The position numbers were made by a program, and so were the translations under genes. A stretch of DNA of 64,000 bases from Populus alba. Its lineage: Eukaryota > Streptophyta > Magnoliopsida > Malpighiales > Salicaceae. The notes beneath the pieces were generated by a model. It was not told the origin of the DNA. It saw only the letters and a list, made by a program, of their open reading frames with translations, and made no database searches. Of this stretch, positions 23,051 through 33,920 are shown piece after piece. The stretch spans positions 10,788,001-10,852,000 of the forward strand of contig NC_133296.1 in assembly GCF_005239225.2 (NCBI RefSeq). The letters run 5' to 3'. Positions within the stretch are counted from its first letter, which is position 1. Each line of letters opens with the position of its first letter.

Positions 23051-26000
23051 GGTTTCCTGATACAGGTGCAAATCATCATGTCACGCCGGATCTTGTAAGT
23101 ATGATGAGTTCAGAACCTTATCTTGGAAATGATCATCTGCATGTTGGTGATGGTAAAGGCCTTGTTTTCTCAAATATAGCTCACTCTAAAATTCGCTCAC
23201 CAAACCGCATGTTTACTTTATTCAATATCTTACATGTTCCTACCATTAAAAAACCTTTGCTATCTGTTCAAAAAAATTTTCATGAGAATAACGTGTTTTT
23301 TGAATTTCATTCCTCTCTATTTTATGTTAAGGATCTCATGACAAAGGAAGTTCTTCTTTCCAGTCAGAGTAAAGATGGTCTATATGTTTTGTCCAAGTCA
23401 TCCACAACATCGTTGCCTCAAGCTTTTTTCTCTACCTGTCTATCTACTTTAGCTGATGTCTGGCATCGTCGCCTTGGACATCCTAGTCCACGTATTCTGT
23501 ATTTGCTGGTGAAAAATAAAAAAGTGTCATGTACGTCCAATCAGTTTAATTTTTAGTGTCCTACGTGCCCTCTGGGCAAGTCATCTCGTCTGACTCTAAA
23601 AACTACGGGTCATCAAACTCGAGCTCCTCTTGACTTGATTTTTAGTGATGTTTGGGGTCCATCCCCTATGTTGTCATCTGATGGTTTTCGCTATTTTGTT
23701 ATTTTTGTGGATGCTCATACAAAGTTTATATGGTTTTATCCCTTGGTTGCTAAGTCTGATGTTTTTGCAATTTTTCATCAGTTTCAGGCGCTTGTGGAGC
23801 GCCAATTCTCCTTAAAAATTAAGTCTGTTCCAACCGATTGGGGTGGTGAATATCGAAAACTAAATACATATTTTAAAACGATTGGTATTCATCATCGTGT
23901 GATCTGCCCGCACACTCATGAACAAAATGGCATGGTTGAACGCCGTCGTAGACATATTGTTGAAACTGGACTCACTCTCCTTGGGCAGTGTCATGCTCCC
24001 CTTAAATGCTGGAGTTATGCTTTTGAAAGTTCTGTTTATTTGATTAATCGCATGCCCACTCCAGTTCTTAAAAATAAGTCATCGTTTGAATATCTTCTAA
24101 AATCGACTCCTGATTATGCGTTTCTTCGTACTTTCGGGTGTCTCTGCTTTCCTTTTCTTCATCCATACAATGCTCACAAATTAGATTTTCGGTCCACTCC
24201 TTGTGTTTTCCTAGGATATAGTACCTCGCATGTCGGTTATCAATGTCTTGATTTGTCATCCAAACGAATTTATCTTGCACGTCATGTCCTTTTTCATGAA
24301 ATTGTTTTTCCTTTTGATAAAACTGAACAGATTGCAGCAACACCCAAACAGCCCTCTGCTCCCTCTATACCCGTCACTTTACTTCCTCTCATGCAACCCT
24401 CGTCAGTTCCTTCACCACTGCCCCATACACTGCCTACACCTCCTTCGAATCATTTACCATTATCTGCATGTTATTATGATCATTCTTCAATTGCAGGTTC
24501 AGATTCCTCACACTCACAAGCATCGTCCGATGTCGCTGCCAGCTCCCCTGGTTTCCCCCTTGTTCGCTCCCTTGTTATGGGTGCTTCTTCTGCTGGTCTC
24601 CACCACGGTCTACGCTTCTATTGAGGTCTTCACCCACAGGTTCTTCCTCTCTTTCCCCTCCTGGAATTAACGTATGTGTTGATCTATCTAAGTTCAATCT
24701 TCAACACGTCCATGTCGTTGTCTCCTCTCCATCTCAGCGGGCTCGCACCCATCCTATGGTGCTTCGCCCACGGCTAGAAAGAAATGCTAATCTTAGCATT
24801 GCAACTGTCTCACGAGTCACGACCTTACCTCAGTAGGAGCCATTGTCATTTAAGGAATCAAACAGGTATGTGACTTGGGACACTGCCATGCAGGAGGAAC
24901 TTCGGGCACTTCACTCTAATCAGACTTGGACGTTGGTGCCTCCCCATCCAACTATGAATGTGATTGGCAGTAAATGGGTTTACAAGATAAAAAGACATGT
25001 TGATGGTCAGGTCGCCCGATATAAAGCACGGTTAGTTGCTCGCGACTTCACTCAGCAAGAAGGGATTGATTATTTGGAGACGTTCAGTCCAGTGATCAAG
25101 CCTACAACGGTTCGCCTTGTGCTCACTATTGTTGTTTCATATGGATGGACCATTCATCAGTTGGATGTTCATAATGCTTTCCTAAATGGCATTCTTCAGG
25201 AAGAGGTATACATGGCGCAACCGCCTGGGTTTGTTGATCCGGCACTCCCATCTCATGTGTGTCGTCTCCATAAATCTCTGTATGGTTTGAAACAAGCCCC
25301 TCGTGCTTGGTACAACCGGTTGAGTGAGTTCTTACTATCCATTGGATTTCAGGCATCCAAGGGTGATACTTCTCTGTTTACTCTCTCTCATGATGGTGCC
25401 ATGATTTACCTGCTTGTGTATGTTGATGATATTTTATTAACCGGAAGTAACTCAGCTATGCTTCATAGATTGATTACTTTGCTGCAATCAGAATTTAAGC
25501 TTCGGGATTTGGGTTCTGTTCATTTCTTCTTGGGCATTGAAGTTAAACCTACTGCTATGGTTATCTTATTAAGCCAACATAAGTATGCTCTCGATATCAT
25601 CCAATGAGCAGGTATGACTTCGTGCAAACCAGCTGATACTCCTCTATCTGCCTCCTCCAAATTAGGACTCATACCTAGTACTCTCTACTCTGATCCCACA
25701 CGGTATCGACAAATTGTTTGGGCATTACAATATCTTACCTTCACTAGACCTGATATCTGCTATGCAGTCAACAAGGTCTGTCAATTTATGCATGCCCCCA
25801 CTGAGGATCTTTGGTCTGCTGTTAAACGCATCCTGCGTTACCTCCAGGCTACAACAACTTATGGTCTACACATCACTAGGGATTCTCCCCTGTCTCTTCA
25901 TGGTTTCACAGATGCTGATTGGGCTGGTAGTATTGATGATCGAAAATCCACAGGTGGTTACCTTGTGTACCTTGGCTCTACCCCTATCTCATGGAAATCC

Positions 26001-26194
26001 GGGAAACAACGCATTGTTGCGAGATCCTCTACTGAAGCGGAATACAAAGCCTTAGCTGATGGTACTGCTGAGATTTTGTGGATTCGCTCATTATTGACAG
26101 AACTTTGGATTCCTTCTTCGACTGTGACCATGTTATGGTGTGATAATTTAGGGGCCACCTTCTTATCTGCAAATCCAGTATTTCATGCTCGTAC
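23051..26194 (+). pseudogene. Copia-1a pol polyprotein, broken and 3'-truncated
   Basis: Protease motif FPDTGANHHVTPD (about 23052), WHRRLGHPS, integrase from 23635 with DVWGPSP, TDWGGEYRKL and HEQNGMVERR (the D, D and E sites present), RT from 24843 with GLKQAPRAW and YVDD at 25419-25430, and RNase H from 25614 with [18 protein letters not shown]. Stops or frame changes occur at 23554, 24622, 24834 and 25605. RNase H ends abruptly after FHART at 26194 where host DNA resumes. Confidence 0.9.
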
Positions 26195-26205
26195 TTCACA
26201 TGTTA

Positions 26206-27239
26206 TGGAATTTTCAGCTACATTATGATTCATGGGAAATTTCCTAGACACAAAATAAATAAAATATTAATGTATGATTGATTGATTCTTGCCAACAGAT
26301 GCCAAGTCTACTTGACAAAAATTAAACAATACTTTATAGTTAATTGGTCCATGCATATTTCTCTATTATAATCTATAAGCAAAATAAAAAAAAAAATATT
26401 GATGTATGATTGATTGATTCTTGCCAACACATGCCTAGTCCACTTGAAAATTTCCAAACGAGAATTGGATTTTTTTTCTTATAGTTATTTTAGGATTCTA
26501 ATTTTTTACAAACAGGTAGGAGAAAAGTAATATTTTTACATTTATTACCATCACTCTAAACTCTAAACATAAAAAAGAAAAAGAAAACAAGCATTAAAAG
26601 ATATATTATATATATATAAAGGATTAAAATTAAGATATATAAAATCAAATTTATAGGTATGGGCATTTACAGCACTACTCATCTTAATGTATGTAGCAAA
26701 AACCTAATGTAATTAAATTGGTTAATTTAATGTACATTCATTGAAATGACCATAATATTTATACCTCGTTTATTTTTATATTTCAAAAGTGCTTTTGAAA
26801 TATTTTAATAAAATTTTATTTTGTTTATTTTAAATTAATATTTTTTTATGTTTTAGATCATTTTGATGTGTTAACATCAAAAAATAAATTTTTTTTTAAA
26901 AAATATTATTTTAATAAATTTTTAAATAATAAAAAAAAACTATAACTACATTTACAAACATCCTCTTAAACTGAAGTTTCCTGCTTGTGGACACATAATG
27001 CATGCAATTATGGACAGAAGATTCTCCTTGGGTAGGATTGGCATATATATGCCCTAATTAATTATCCTTTAAACTAAAACTTAGATATGGATTGAGCGGG
27101 CAATTAATCTTTAAATTTTCATACTAAGATATCCAGAGCAAATGACTAATAAATGGAAAACTGATTGGGGAAAGCTTACATAATGGATATTTTTAGACAA
27201 TAGGTATAAGCAAGCAACAAAGCAAAAGTTGGACTTTAT
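26206..27239. other. TNL upstream flank with old repeats, no gene
   Basis: 26206-26240 continues the TNL promoter similarity broken by Copia-1a. A direct repeat of about 57 bp (TGTATGATTGATTGATTCTT core) occurs at 26261-26317 and 26395-26448. A MITE-like block lies at 26758-26966. At 27005-27120 a segment with ATCCTTTAAACTAAAACT and GGATTGAGCGGGCAA recurs at 60605-60690, upstream of the other minus-strand TNL. No coding domain is seen. Confidence 0.6.
26758..26966. mobile_element. degenerate MITE-like element
   Basis: Related to 60691-60907. Both have a TTTCAAAAGTG-like left part, an ATCATTTTGAT centre and an A-rich right part ending near AAACAT or AAACACAC. This copy has lost the right terminal sequence. 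Confidence 0.5.
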
Positions 27240-27430
27240 AATAACTAAGGGTGTTCACGGTCTGGTTTGGTCCAGTTTTAATATAAAAATTCAACCCAAC
27301 CAGAAAATACCATTCCTTGTTAATATAACCTGAACCAAACTGGTTTTGTTCAGTTTGGGTCGGTTTTTTAGCCTTAAAAACTAGAAAAACCAAAACCAAT
27401 TAAATAAGAAAAAACTTGGCCGAATCAAAT
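27240..27430. repeat. dispersed repeat rich in GGTTTGGTT / AACCAAAC words
   Basis: Begins CTAAGGGTGTTCACGGT and carries several short inverted words (TGGTTTGG, CCAACC, GGTTTTG, CAAAACC) typical of old plant dispersed repeats. No termini could be fixed. Confidence 0.45.
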
Positions 27431-27808
27431 TCAAAAAATTCCTTGCTAAAAACCTTGAATTTGAGCCCTTTAGTTGAGATCTGAAAGATCTTCCTTACTC
27501 GAATCCCAATCACTGGATTTATCCAAGTTAGAACAACTATATGTTAACAAAGTTTCCAATAGCATCCCGCAAACTACTGGGACCTCACTAGGAGAACTGC
27601 ATGTTAATAAAACCCAAAACAAGGATTTTATCCAAGTTTTTTGCCATAAACTAAAGCAGAGAGTACAAACTTTAGCTAGAAAGAACAGGATTAGGGTTTG
27701 TCTCATCAAATCATCAGTAAATGAGAAAAGACAACAATATGAGAGAAAGACAATAGTAACGATAAAAAAAGAACAAGAAATGGAACAGAGGAGAAAGACA
27801 ACAATATG
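27431..27808. other. no gene recognised
   Basis: A 121-residue open frame (27474-27839) runs through here and into LTR3. It has no recognisable domain and contains Lys/Arg/Gln-rich low complexity, so I do not call it a gene. Confidence 0.55.
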
Positions 27809-29259
27809 TGTAACACCCTGTAATTTAGTACATTCATAAAAGAACTTTGAGCATTAACTTTTTTTAAAAAATGGGTTTTGTTTTTTCCACCGAACTTATC
27901 TGAGACTTGCCGAAATTTCCATTGAAATTTTGGCAGAGTTTTCTTTATATCTGGAGGTCCCAAGTTATCGACAATCATCATGTACAATTATACTTATTTC
28001 TCAATCACATCATAATCATGTAGAACCTCAACAACACATCACTCACGGTACATGCCTCACATTTCGCATGCTCATTTCTTTCCCATTAACACACATAATT
28101 CATAATAATTGCAAGTAAACAAACTAAGATTACAAATACAGAATAATACATTTTTATGTCCCGACACTTAATGTAAAAAGAGTACTATTACATAATAAGT
28201 CATTTAGTTCCTTAAAGACAAAATACATTAATGTCATCTTCTGATTCAATCATGCAAAAGGAAACTAGAGGACCTAAAACGCTACTCCTGGCGTGAATCT
28301 GAAGGACCTGAAATTTCATAATGTATATAATAAATATAGCATAAAAGGAAAAATCACACAATACATGCACGAAATTAAACATATATTCAACGATATGCAA
28401 TCATAGTTCCTTGAAATTCTCATTTATCCTTCCATTATTACATCTCTATCCATCCTTCCTAGAATCATTCAACATTTTCATTTTGTGTCTTGTTTCACCT
28501 CATGAGCGCATTTAGTTCATTATAATATCTACCATGTGATTTCTCTCCCTCTTACTCTATCTCTTTATATCAATTTCAATCCCAACATCTATTATACCCA
28601 TTATGGCTTTTCCACATAAGTTGTCAAACTCATCATGATTGCGGTCCAATTTTAGTTTATAAATATATTCAACTTACATATTTCTTGTGCCTATTTCAAC
28701 ACATTCCAATGTTTCTTTAGATTTTCAGCAAAATCTCTCATTATTATGGAACCTGCCATCATTTTCACAATATTCACATCCGATCCATCTTCAAATAATA
28801 TGAATATTATTGGCATTTTATTACACTATTATAATTATCACCAAATTCTTATCATGCCAGGAACAACACGAAACCTTAATACAACATATTTACATTATTG
28901 GTCATAATTTCTTTAACATCCTCCAAGTGCGCAGGACATGATTCTCAAATTATATCAATTACAATTCCTTAATTAATTCAAAATACATCATATATATATA
29001 GCATTGCATTGCATTGCATTCCTTAAGTGTATAACACCTACCATGGTTAATGAACTTCTACTCTCACATCCCAAGCGATACGATATTTGCTTTGCCTCCA
29101 TCCTTCACAAGAATTTGATCTTCATCAGTTTCTCCTTTTTTTTTTTCTTCAATAATCCATAACATAAACACAAATTACCATTTTTTGTTTAAAACAATTA
29201 GGTATCATCCAACATTCCATTTATAATCTGACAAGTCAGTCATCCTGACAATATTAACA

Positions 29260-32200
29260 TTCCATTATATTGTACACAACCCTGCAAGTATAAATACAAA
29301 GGATGGCTGCTACTCTTATGCATCCAACACAATTAAACGCAAACCTATCTCTCAACTAATTCTAACTTGGTATCAAAGCTGCGGTTATTGTTCAGCAGCC
29401 TTCTTCCGCAACAGTTGCAATTCTCCTGCATAGCTGTTTCAAACCAGCAGCCCTCCTTAATTCTTAGCAGCCGTTCTTCCTCTATTAAGAGTCACAAGCA
29501 GCAGTTTCTCCTTAGCAGAGATCACTCATCTTCTTCCTCTGTCACTTCTCACGAAGTAAAAACCGCAACTTCTCCTCCTTAGCAACATGGACAATCAAGA
29601 ACTCCAACAGTCTGCTAGCGCTGCATCAGCTCTTCAATCTTCCTTTTCTCCTGTGGCGCAATCAGTTATGTATGGGGCAACGACTACTACCTCCATTATT
29701 CCTCTTCCTAACACACACCAGGTAGTCTCTTTAAGACTCTCGCATCATAATTTCCTGTGTTGGAGGATGCAGATGAAACCTTTTCTCTTGGGCCAAGGCA
29801 TTTATTCTTTTGTTGATGGCACATCACCATGTCCTCCTTCACATTTGGCATCGGCTGAGACATCTACACTCTCTGTCAACCCTGCATATTTGTCATGGAA
29901 GCAGCAAGATCACCTAATCATGAGTGCCCTCCTATCTTCTCTCTCGGTGGAAGTTCTGCACCTGGTTGTAGATTGTACCAATTCCCATGCCATTTGGACA
30001 ACGCTGGAAACAGCTCTTGCCTCCCCCTCCAATTCCAGGATTATGCAGCTCCACGGCTCATTCTAGGATTTACGACAGAATGATGATACTGTCAGCATTT
30101 ACTTGCAAAAGGCTAAGGCCTTGTTTGATGAACTAGCTGCCACTGGCAGACCAATCTCCCTGGCAGAATTTAACTTGTATGTTTTTCGTGGATTGCGCAG
30201 TGAGTTTAAGGATCTTGTCACCAGCTTGTCCACTAAGGATGCCCCCATCAGCTATATTGATCTTTATAGCAGCCTTCTTACACATGAGTTCCTTCACAAA
30301 GCCTCTCTTCAGCCATTTGTAACAGCCCCTCCGTTACCAACTCCAACGCAGCAGCCAGCTACATTCTTTGTGCAGCATCAATCTGGCAGACGGGGTCATT
30401 TTCGTAGGGGCTGGAGACCTAACAATCATAGCAATTTTTATCGTGGCAATGGACTAGCAAACAATTATAATTCAGGACAACAATATAGTCCACATGGAAA
30501 CCGGTTCTCATCTGGCACCTCACGGCCAACAGGTAGTTTTGGGCAGCAAGGAAATCGTTTTGGTGGCTATCCTCGCAATATAAAATGTCAGCTGTGTTAT
30601 GAATATGGGCATACTGCTCAACAGTGTTCTCAGTTGGCTACTCATCACATGCAAGCTAATGCTAATCTTGCATTTAATCCTGCCTCTTCCACTCTTGTTA
30701 CTTGGTTTCCTGATACAGGTGCAAATCATCATGTCACGCCGGATCTTGTAAGTATGACGAGTTCAGAACCTTATCTTGGAAATGATCATCTGCATGTTGG
30801 TGATGGTAAAGGCCTTGTTTTCTCAAATATAGCTCACTCTAAAATTCGCTCACCAAACCGCATGTTTACTTTATTCAATATCTTACATGTTCCTACCATT
30901 AAAAAACCTTTGCTATCTGTTCAAAAAAATTTTCATGAGAATAACGTGTTTTTTGAATTTCATTCCTCTCTATTTTATGTTAAGGATCTCATGACAAAGG
31001 AAGTTCTTCTTTCCAGTCAGAGTAAAGATGGTCTATATGTTTTGTCCAAGTCATCCACAACATCGTTGCCTCAAGCTTTTTTCTCTACCTGTCTATCTAC
31101 TTTAGCTGATGTCTGGCATCGTCGCCTTGGACATCCTAGTCCACGTATTCTGTATTTGCTGGTGAAAAATAAAAAAGTGTCATGTACGTCCAATCAGTTT
31201 AATTTTTAGTGTCCTACGTGCCCTCTGGGCAAGTCATCTCGTCTGACTCTAAAAACTACGGGTCATCAAACTCGAGCTCCTCTTGACTTGATTTTTAGTG
31301 ATGTTTGGGGTCCATCCCCTATGTTGTCATCTGATGGTTTTCGCTATTTTGTTATTTTTGTGGATGCTCATACAAAGTTTATATGGTTTTATCCCTTGGT
31401 TGCTAAGTCTGATGTTTTTGCAATTTTTCATCAGTTTCAGGCGCTTGTGGAGCGCCAATTCTCCTTAAAAATTAAGTCTGTTCCAACCGATTGGGGTGGT
31501 GAATATCGAAAACTAAATACATATTTTAAAACGATTGGTATTCATCATCGTGTGATCTGCCCGCACACTCATGAACAAAATGGCATGGTTGAACGCCGTC
31601 GTAGAAATATTGTTGAAACTGGACTCACTCTCCTTGGGCAGTGTCATGCTCCCCTTAAATGCTGGAGTTATGCTTTTGAAAGTTCTGTTTATTTGATTAA
31701 TCGCATGCCCACTCCAGTTCTTAAAAATAAGTCATCGTTTGAATATCTTCTAAAATCGACTCCTGATTATGCGTTTCTTCGTACTTTCGGGTGTCTCTGC
31801 TTTCCTTTTCTTCATCCATACAATGCTCACAAATTAGATTTTCGGTCCACTCCTTGTGTTTTCCTAGGATATAGTACCTCGCATGTCGGTTATCAATGTC
31901 TTGATTTGTCATCCAAACGAATTTATCTTGCACGTCATGTCCTTTTTCATGAAATTGTTTTTCCTTTTGATAAAACTGAACAGATTGCAGCAACACCCAA
32001 ACAGCCCTCTGCTCCCTCTATACCCGTCACTTTACTTCCTCTCATGCAACCCTCGTCAGTTCCTTCACCACTGCCCCATACACTGCCTACACCTCCTTCG
32101 AATCATTTACCATTATCTGCATGTTATTATGATCATTCTTCAATTGCAGGTTCAGATTCCTCACACTCACAAGCATCGTCCGATGTTGCTGCCAGCTCCC

Positions 32201-32697
32201 CTGGTTTCCCCCTTGTTCGCTCCCTTGTTATGGGTGCTTCTTCTGCTGGTCTCCACCACGGTCTACGCTTCTATTGAGGTCTTCACCCACAGGTTCTTCC
32301 TCTCTTTCCCCTCCTGGAATTAACGTATGTGTTGATCTATCTAAGTTCAATCTTCAACACGTCCATGTCGTTGTCTCCTCTCCATCTCAGCGGGCTCGCA
32401 CCCATCCTATGGTGCTTCGCCCACGGCTAGAAAGAAATGCTAATCTTAGCATTGCAACTGTCTCACGAGTCACGACCTTACCTCAGTAGGAGCCATTGTC
32501 ATTTAAGGAATCAAACAGGTATGTGACTTGGGACACTGCCATGCAGGAGGAACTTCGGGCACTTCACTCTAATCAGACTTGGACGTTGGTGCCTCCCCAT
32601 CCAACTATGAATGTGATTGGCAGTAAATGGGTTTACAAGATAAAAAGACATGTTGATGGTCAGGTCGCCCGATATAAAGCACGGTTAGTTGCTCGCA
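29260..32697 (+). mobile_element. Copia-1b: internal copy of Copia-1a with 15 bp TSD, no LTR ends
   Basis: 29262-32696 matches 21609-25043 of Copia-1a at a constant offset of 7653 with about five substitutions seen by eye. It begins upstream of the LTR TATA box and ends inside RT. It is flanked by ctgacaatattaaca at 29245-29259 and 32698-32712. LTR3 sequence continues on both sides. Extra bases TT (left) and A (right) lie at the junctions. It shares all of Copia-1a's disabling mutations in this interval. Confidence 0.93.
29587..32696 (+). pseudogene. Copia-1b gag-pol, copy of Copia-1a up to RT
   Basis: Gag from 29587 with the same broken codon (TAG at 30064-30066), the zinc knuckle CQLCYEYGHTAQQC, protease DTG, and integrase from 31288. 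RT begins at 32496 and breaks off after YKARLVAR. Differences from Copia-1a include Arg/Gly after the first stop, Met/Thr near the protease, His/Asn after the integrase Glu and one silent change near 32186. The YVDD block and RNase H are absent. Confidence 0.92.
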
Positions 32698-32929
32698 CTG
32701 ACAATATTAACACCACACAAGTAAGTTTAACTCAAGTTGTATATTCTGGTCATTAGAAAACAAAACTAATGCCACTAGCCCATCACCGGGTAACTAGTTC
32801 CTCTGCCCATCTTATTCCGTAATTTTCAATCAATATCTGCCTCTTCAAGGCCGAATGAATAATCCTATCAAGATTTCAATCCCCATTTCATTAATATTTT
32901 TAATTATTACCTCTCCCCTAAAACTTGGA

Positions 32930-33400
32930 AGGGAATGCTGATACTAATAAATTCTCCTTATTGTTATTAGTCTCTCATATCAGGATCGGCTAATCAAGTT
33001 CATTATAAACGTCAAAATTAATACCATTGATTGATGTTATCGACTATTTCTAACATGGAATAGCCAATCAGATTTTTCTTTCCATAATATCTTGGAATAT
33101 TTCCGGAAATGTTGATGTCAAGATTCTTGACATCATTAGCTTTTACTTCAGGAATAACTAGTCAAGTTTCATGTGATTGCCGATATTGACAGCACCGGTC
33201 AATATCATTAACTATTCTCACCCGAAAAGTTAATCAAGTTCAGTATCCCTCGTTTTCAGGGATGATTATGCCGATGTTAGTAAACCTTACTAACATCATT
33301 AGCCTCCGCATTCGGGACCGGCTAATCAAGTTTCGTGTGATTGTCGATATTGACAGCACCGATCAATATCATTAACTATTCACTCACCCCGGTCATCCAC
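32930..33400 (-). repeat. LTR3 alternating hairpin block
   Basis: A series of inverted repeats in the same order as the LTR2 block when read on the minus strand. Clear H2-type stems (plus-strand reading): GATGTCAAGA/TCTTGACATC (33115-33135), GATATTGAC/GTCAATATC (33193-33217), GATGTTAGTAA/TTACTAACATC (33276-33299), GATATTGA/TCAATATC (33345-33369). H1-type stems between them are ATTAACT/AGTTAAT and ATTAGCC/GGCTAAT. Stem sequences differ between units and stay paired. Confidence 0.85.
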
Positions 33401-33920
33401 TTTGGATGCCATTGGCCAAAGGTAATCATTCTTTGTCCCGGCCATCCATTCAGATGCCATTAGCCAAAGCTAATCAATCCTTCATCCTGGTCATCCATTT
33501 GGATGCCATTAGCCGAAGCTAAACATTCATTTATCCTGGCCATCCATCCAAATGCCATTAGTCGAAGCTAATCATTCTTTGTCCCGGCCATCCCTTCAAA
33601 TGCCATTAGCCGAAGCTAATCAGTCCTTCGTCCTGGTCATCCATTCAGATGCCATTACCTGAAGCTAATCATTCATTTGTCCTGCCCATCCATCTGGATG
33701 CCATTAGCCGAAGCTAATCATTCTTTGTCCCGGCCATCCATTCGGATGCCATTAGCCGAAGCTAATCATTCATTTGTCCTGGCCATCCATCTGGATGCCA
33801 TTAGCCGAAGCTAATCATTCTTTGTCCTGACCATCCATTCGGATGCCATTAGCCGAAGCTAATCAGTCCTTCATCCCGGCCATCCATTCGGATTCCATTA
33901 GCCGAAGCTAATCAACCATT
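33400..33920 (-). repeat. LTR3 tandem hairpin array, about 49 bp x 11, C(UUCG)G loops
   Basis: Eleven units at a 47-50 bp period, each with CCATTAGCCGAAGCTAATC (plus-strand reading), a short spacer TTTGTCC, and GGCCATCCATTCGGATG. On the LTR sense (minus) strand the core is ATTAGC-TTCG-GCTAAT, a 6 bp stem closed by C-G over TTCG. Seven units keep the C-TTCG-G core; unit 4 has a broken closing pair and units 1, 2 and 6 other changes. Another GATGTTAG hairpin, partly deleted, follows at about 33937. Confidence 0.93.

Larger units (their letters stand above)
21542..26194 (+). mobile_element. Copia-1a: 3'-truncated Ty1/copia element
   Basis: Contains the promoter end of a 5' LTR (TATAAATA at 21636-21643), the PBS TGGTATCAAAGC at 21715, gag, protease, integrase, RT and most of RNase H. 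It stops inside RNase H with no polypurine tract and no 3' LTR. It is bounded by TTCACATATTA (21531-21541) and TTCACATGTTA (26195-26205), an 11 bp direct repeat with one mismatch. The flanks continue the TNL promoter similarity seen at 13.06 and 41.78 kb, so these are real insertion edges. Confidence 0.85.

Noticed and set aside
29245..32712. LINE-mediated retroposition of copia RNA
   Set aside because: The copy starts upstream of the LTR TATA box, lacks a poly(A) tail and is truncated at the 3' rather than the 5' end.
33400..33920. Regularly spaced repeats resembling a CRISPR array
   Set aside because: Units are contiguous variants without unique spacers, and the region lies in a plant LTR.
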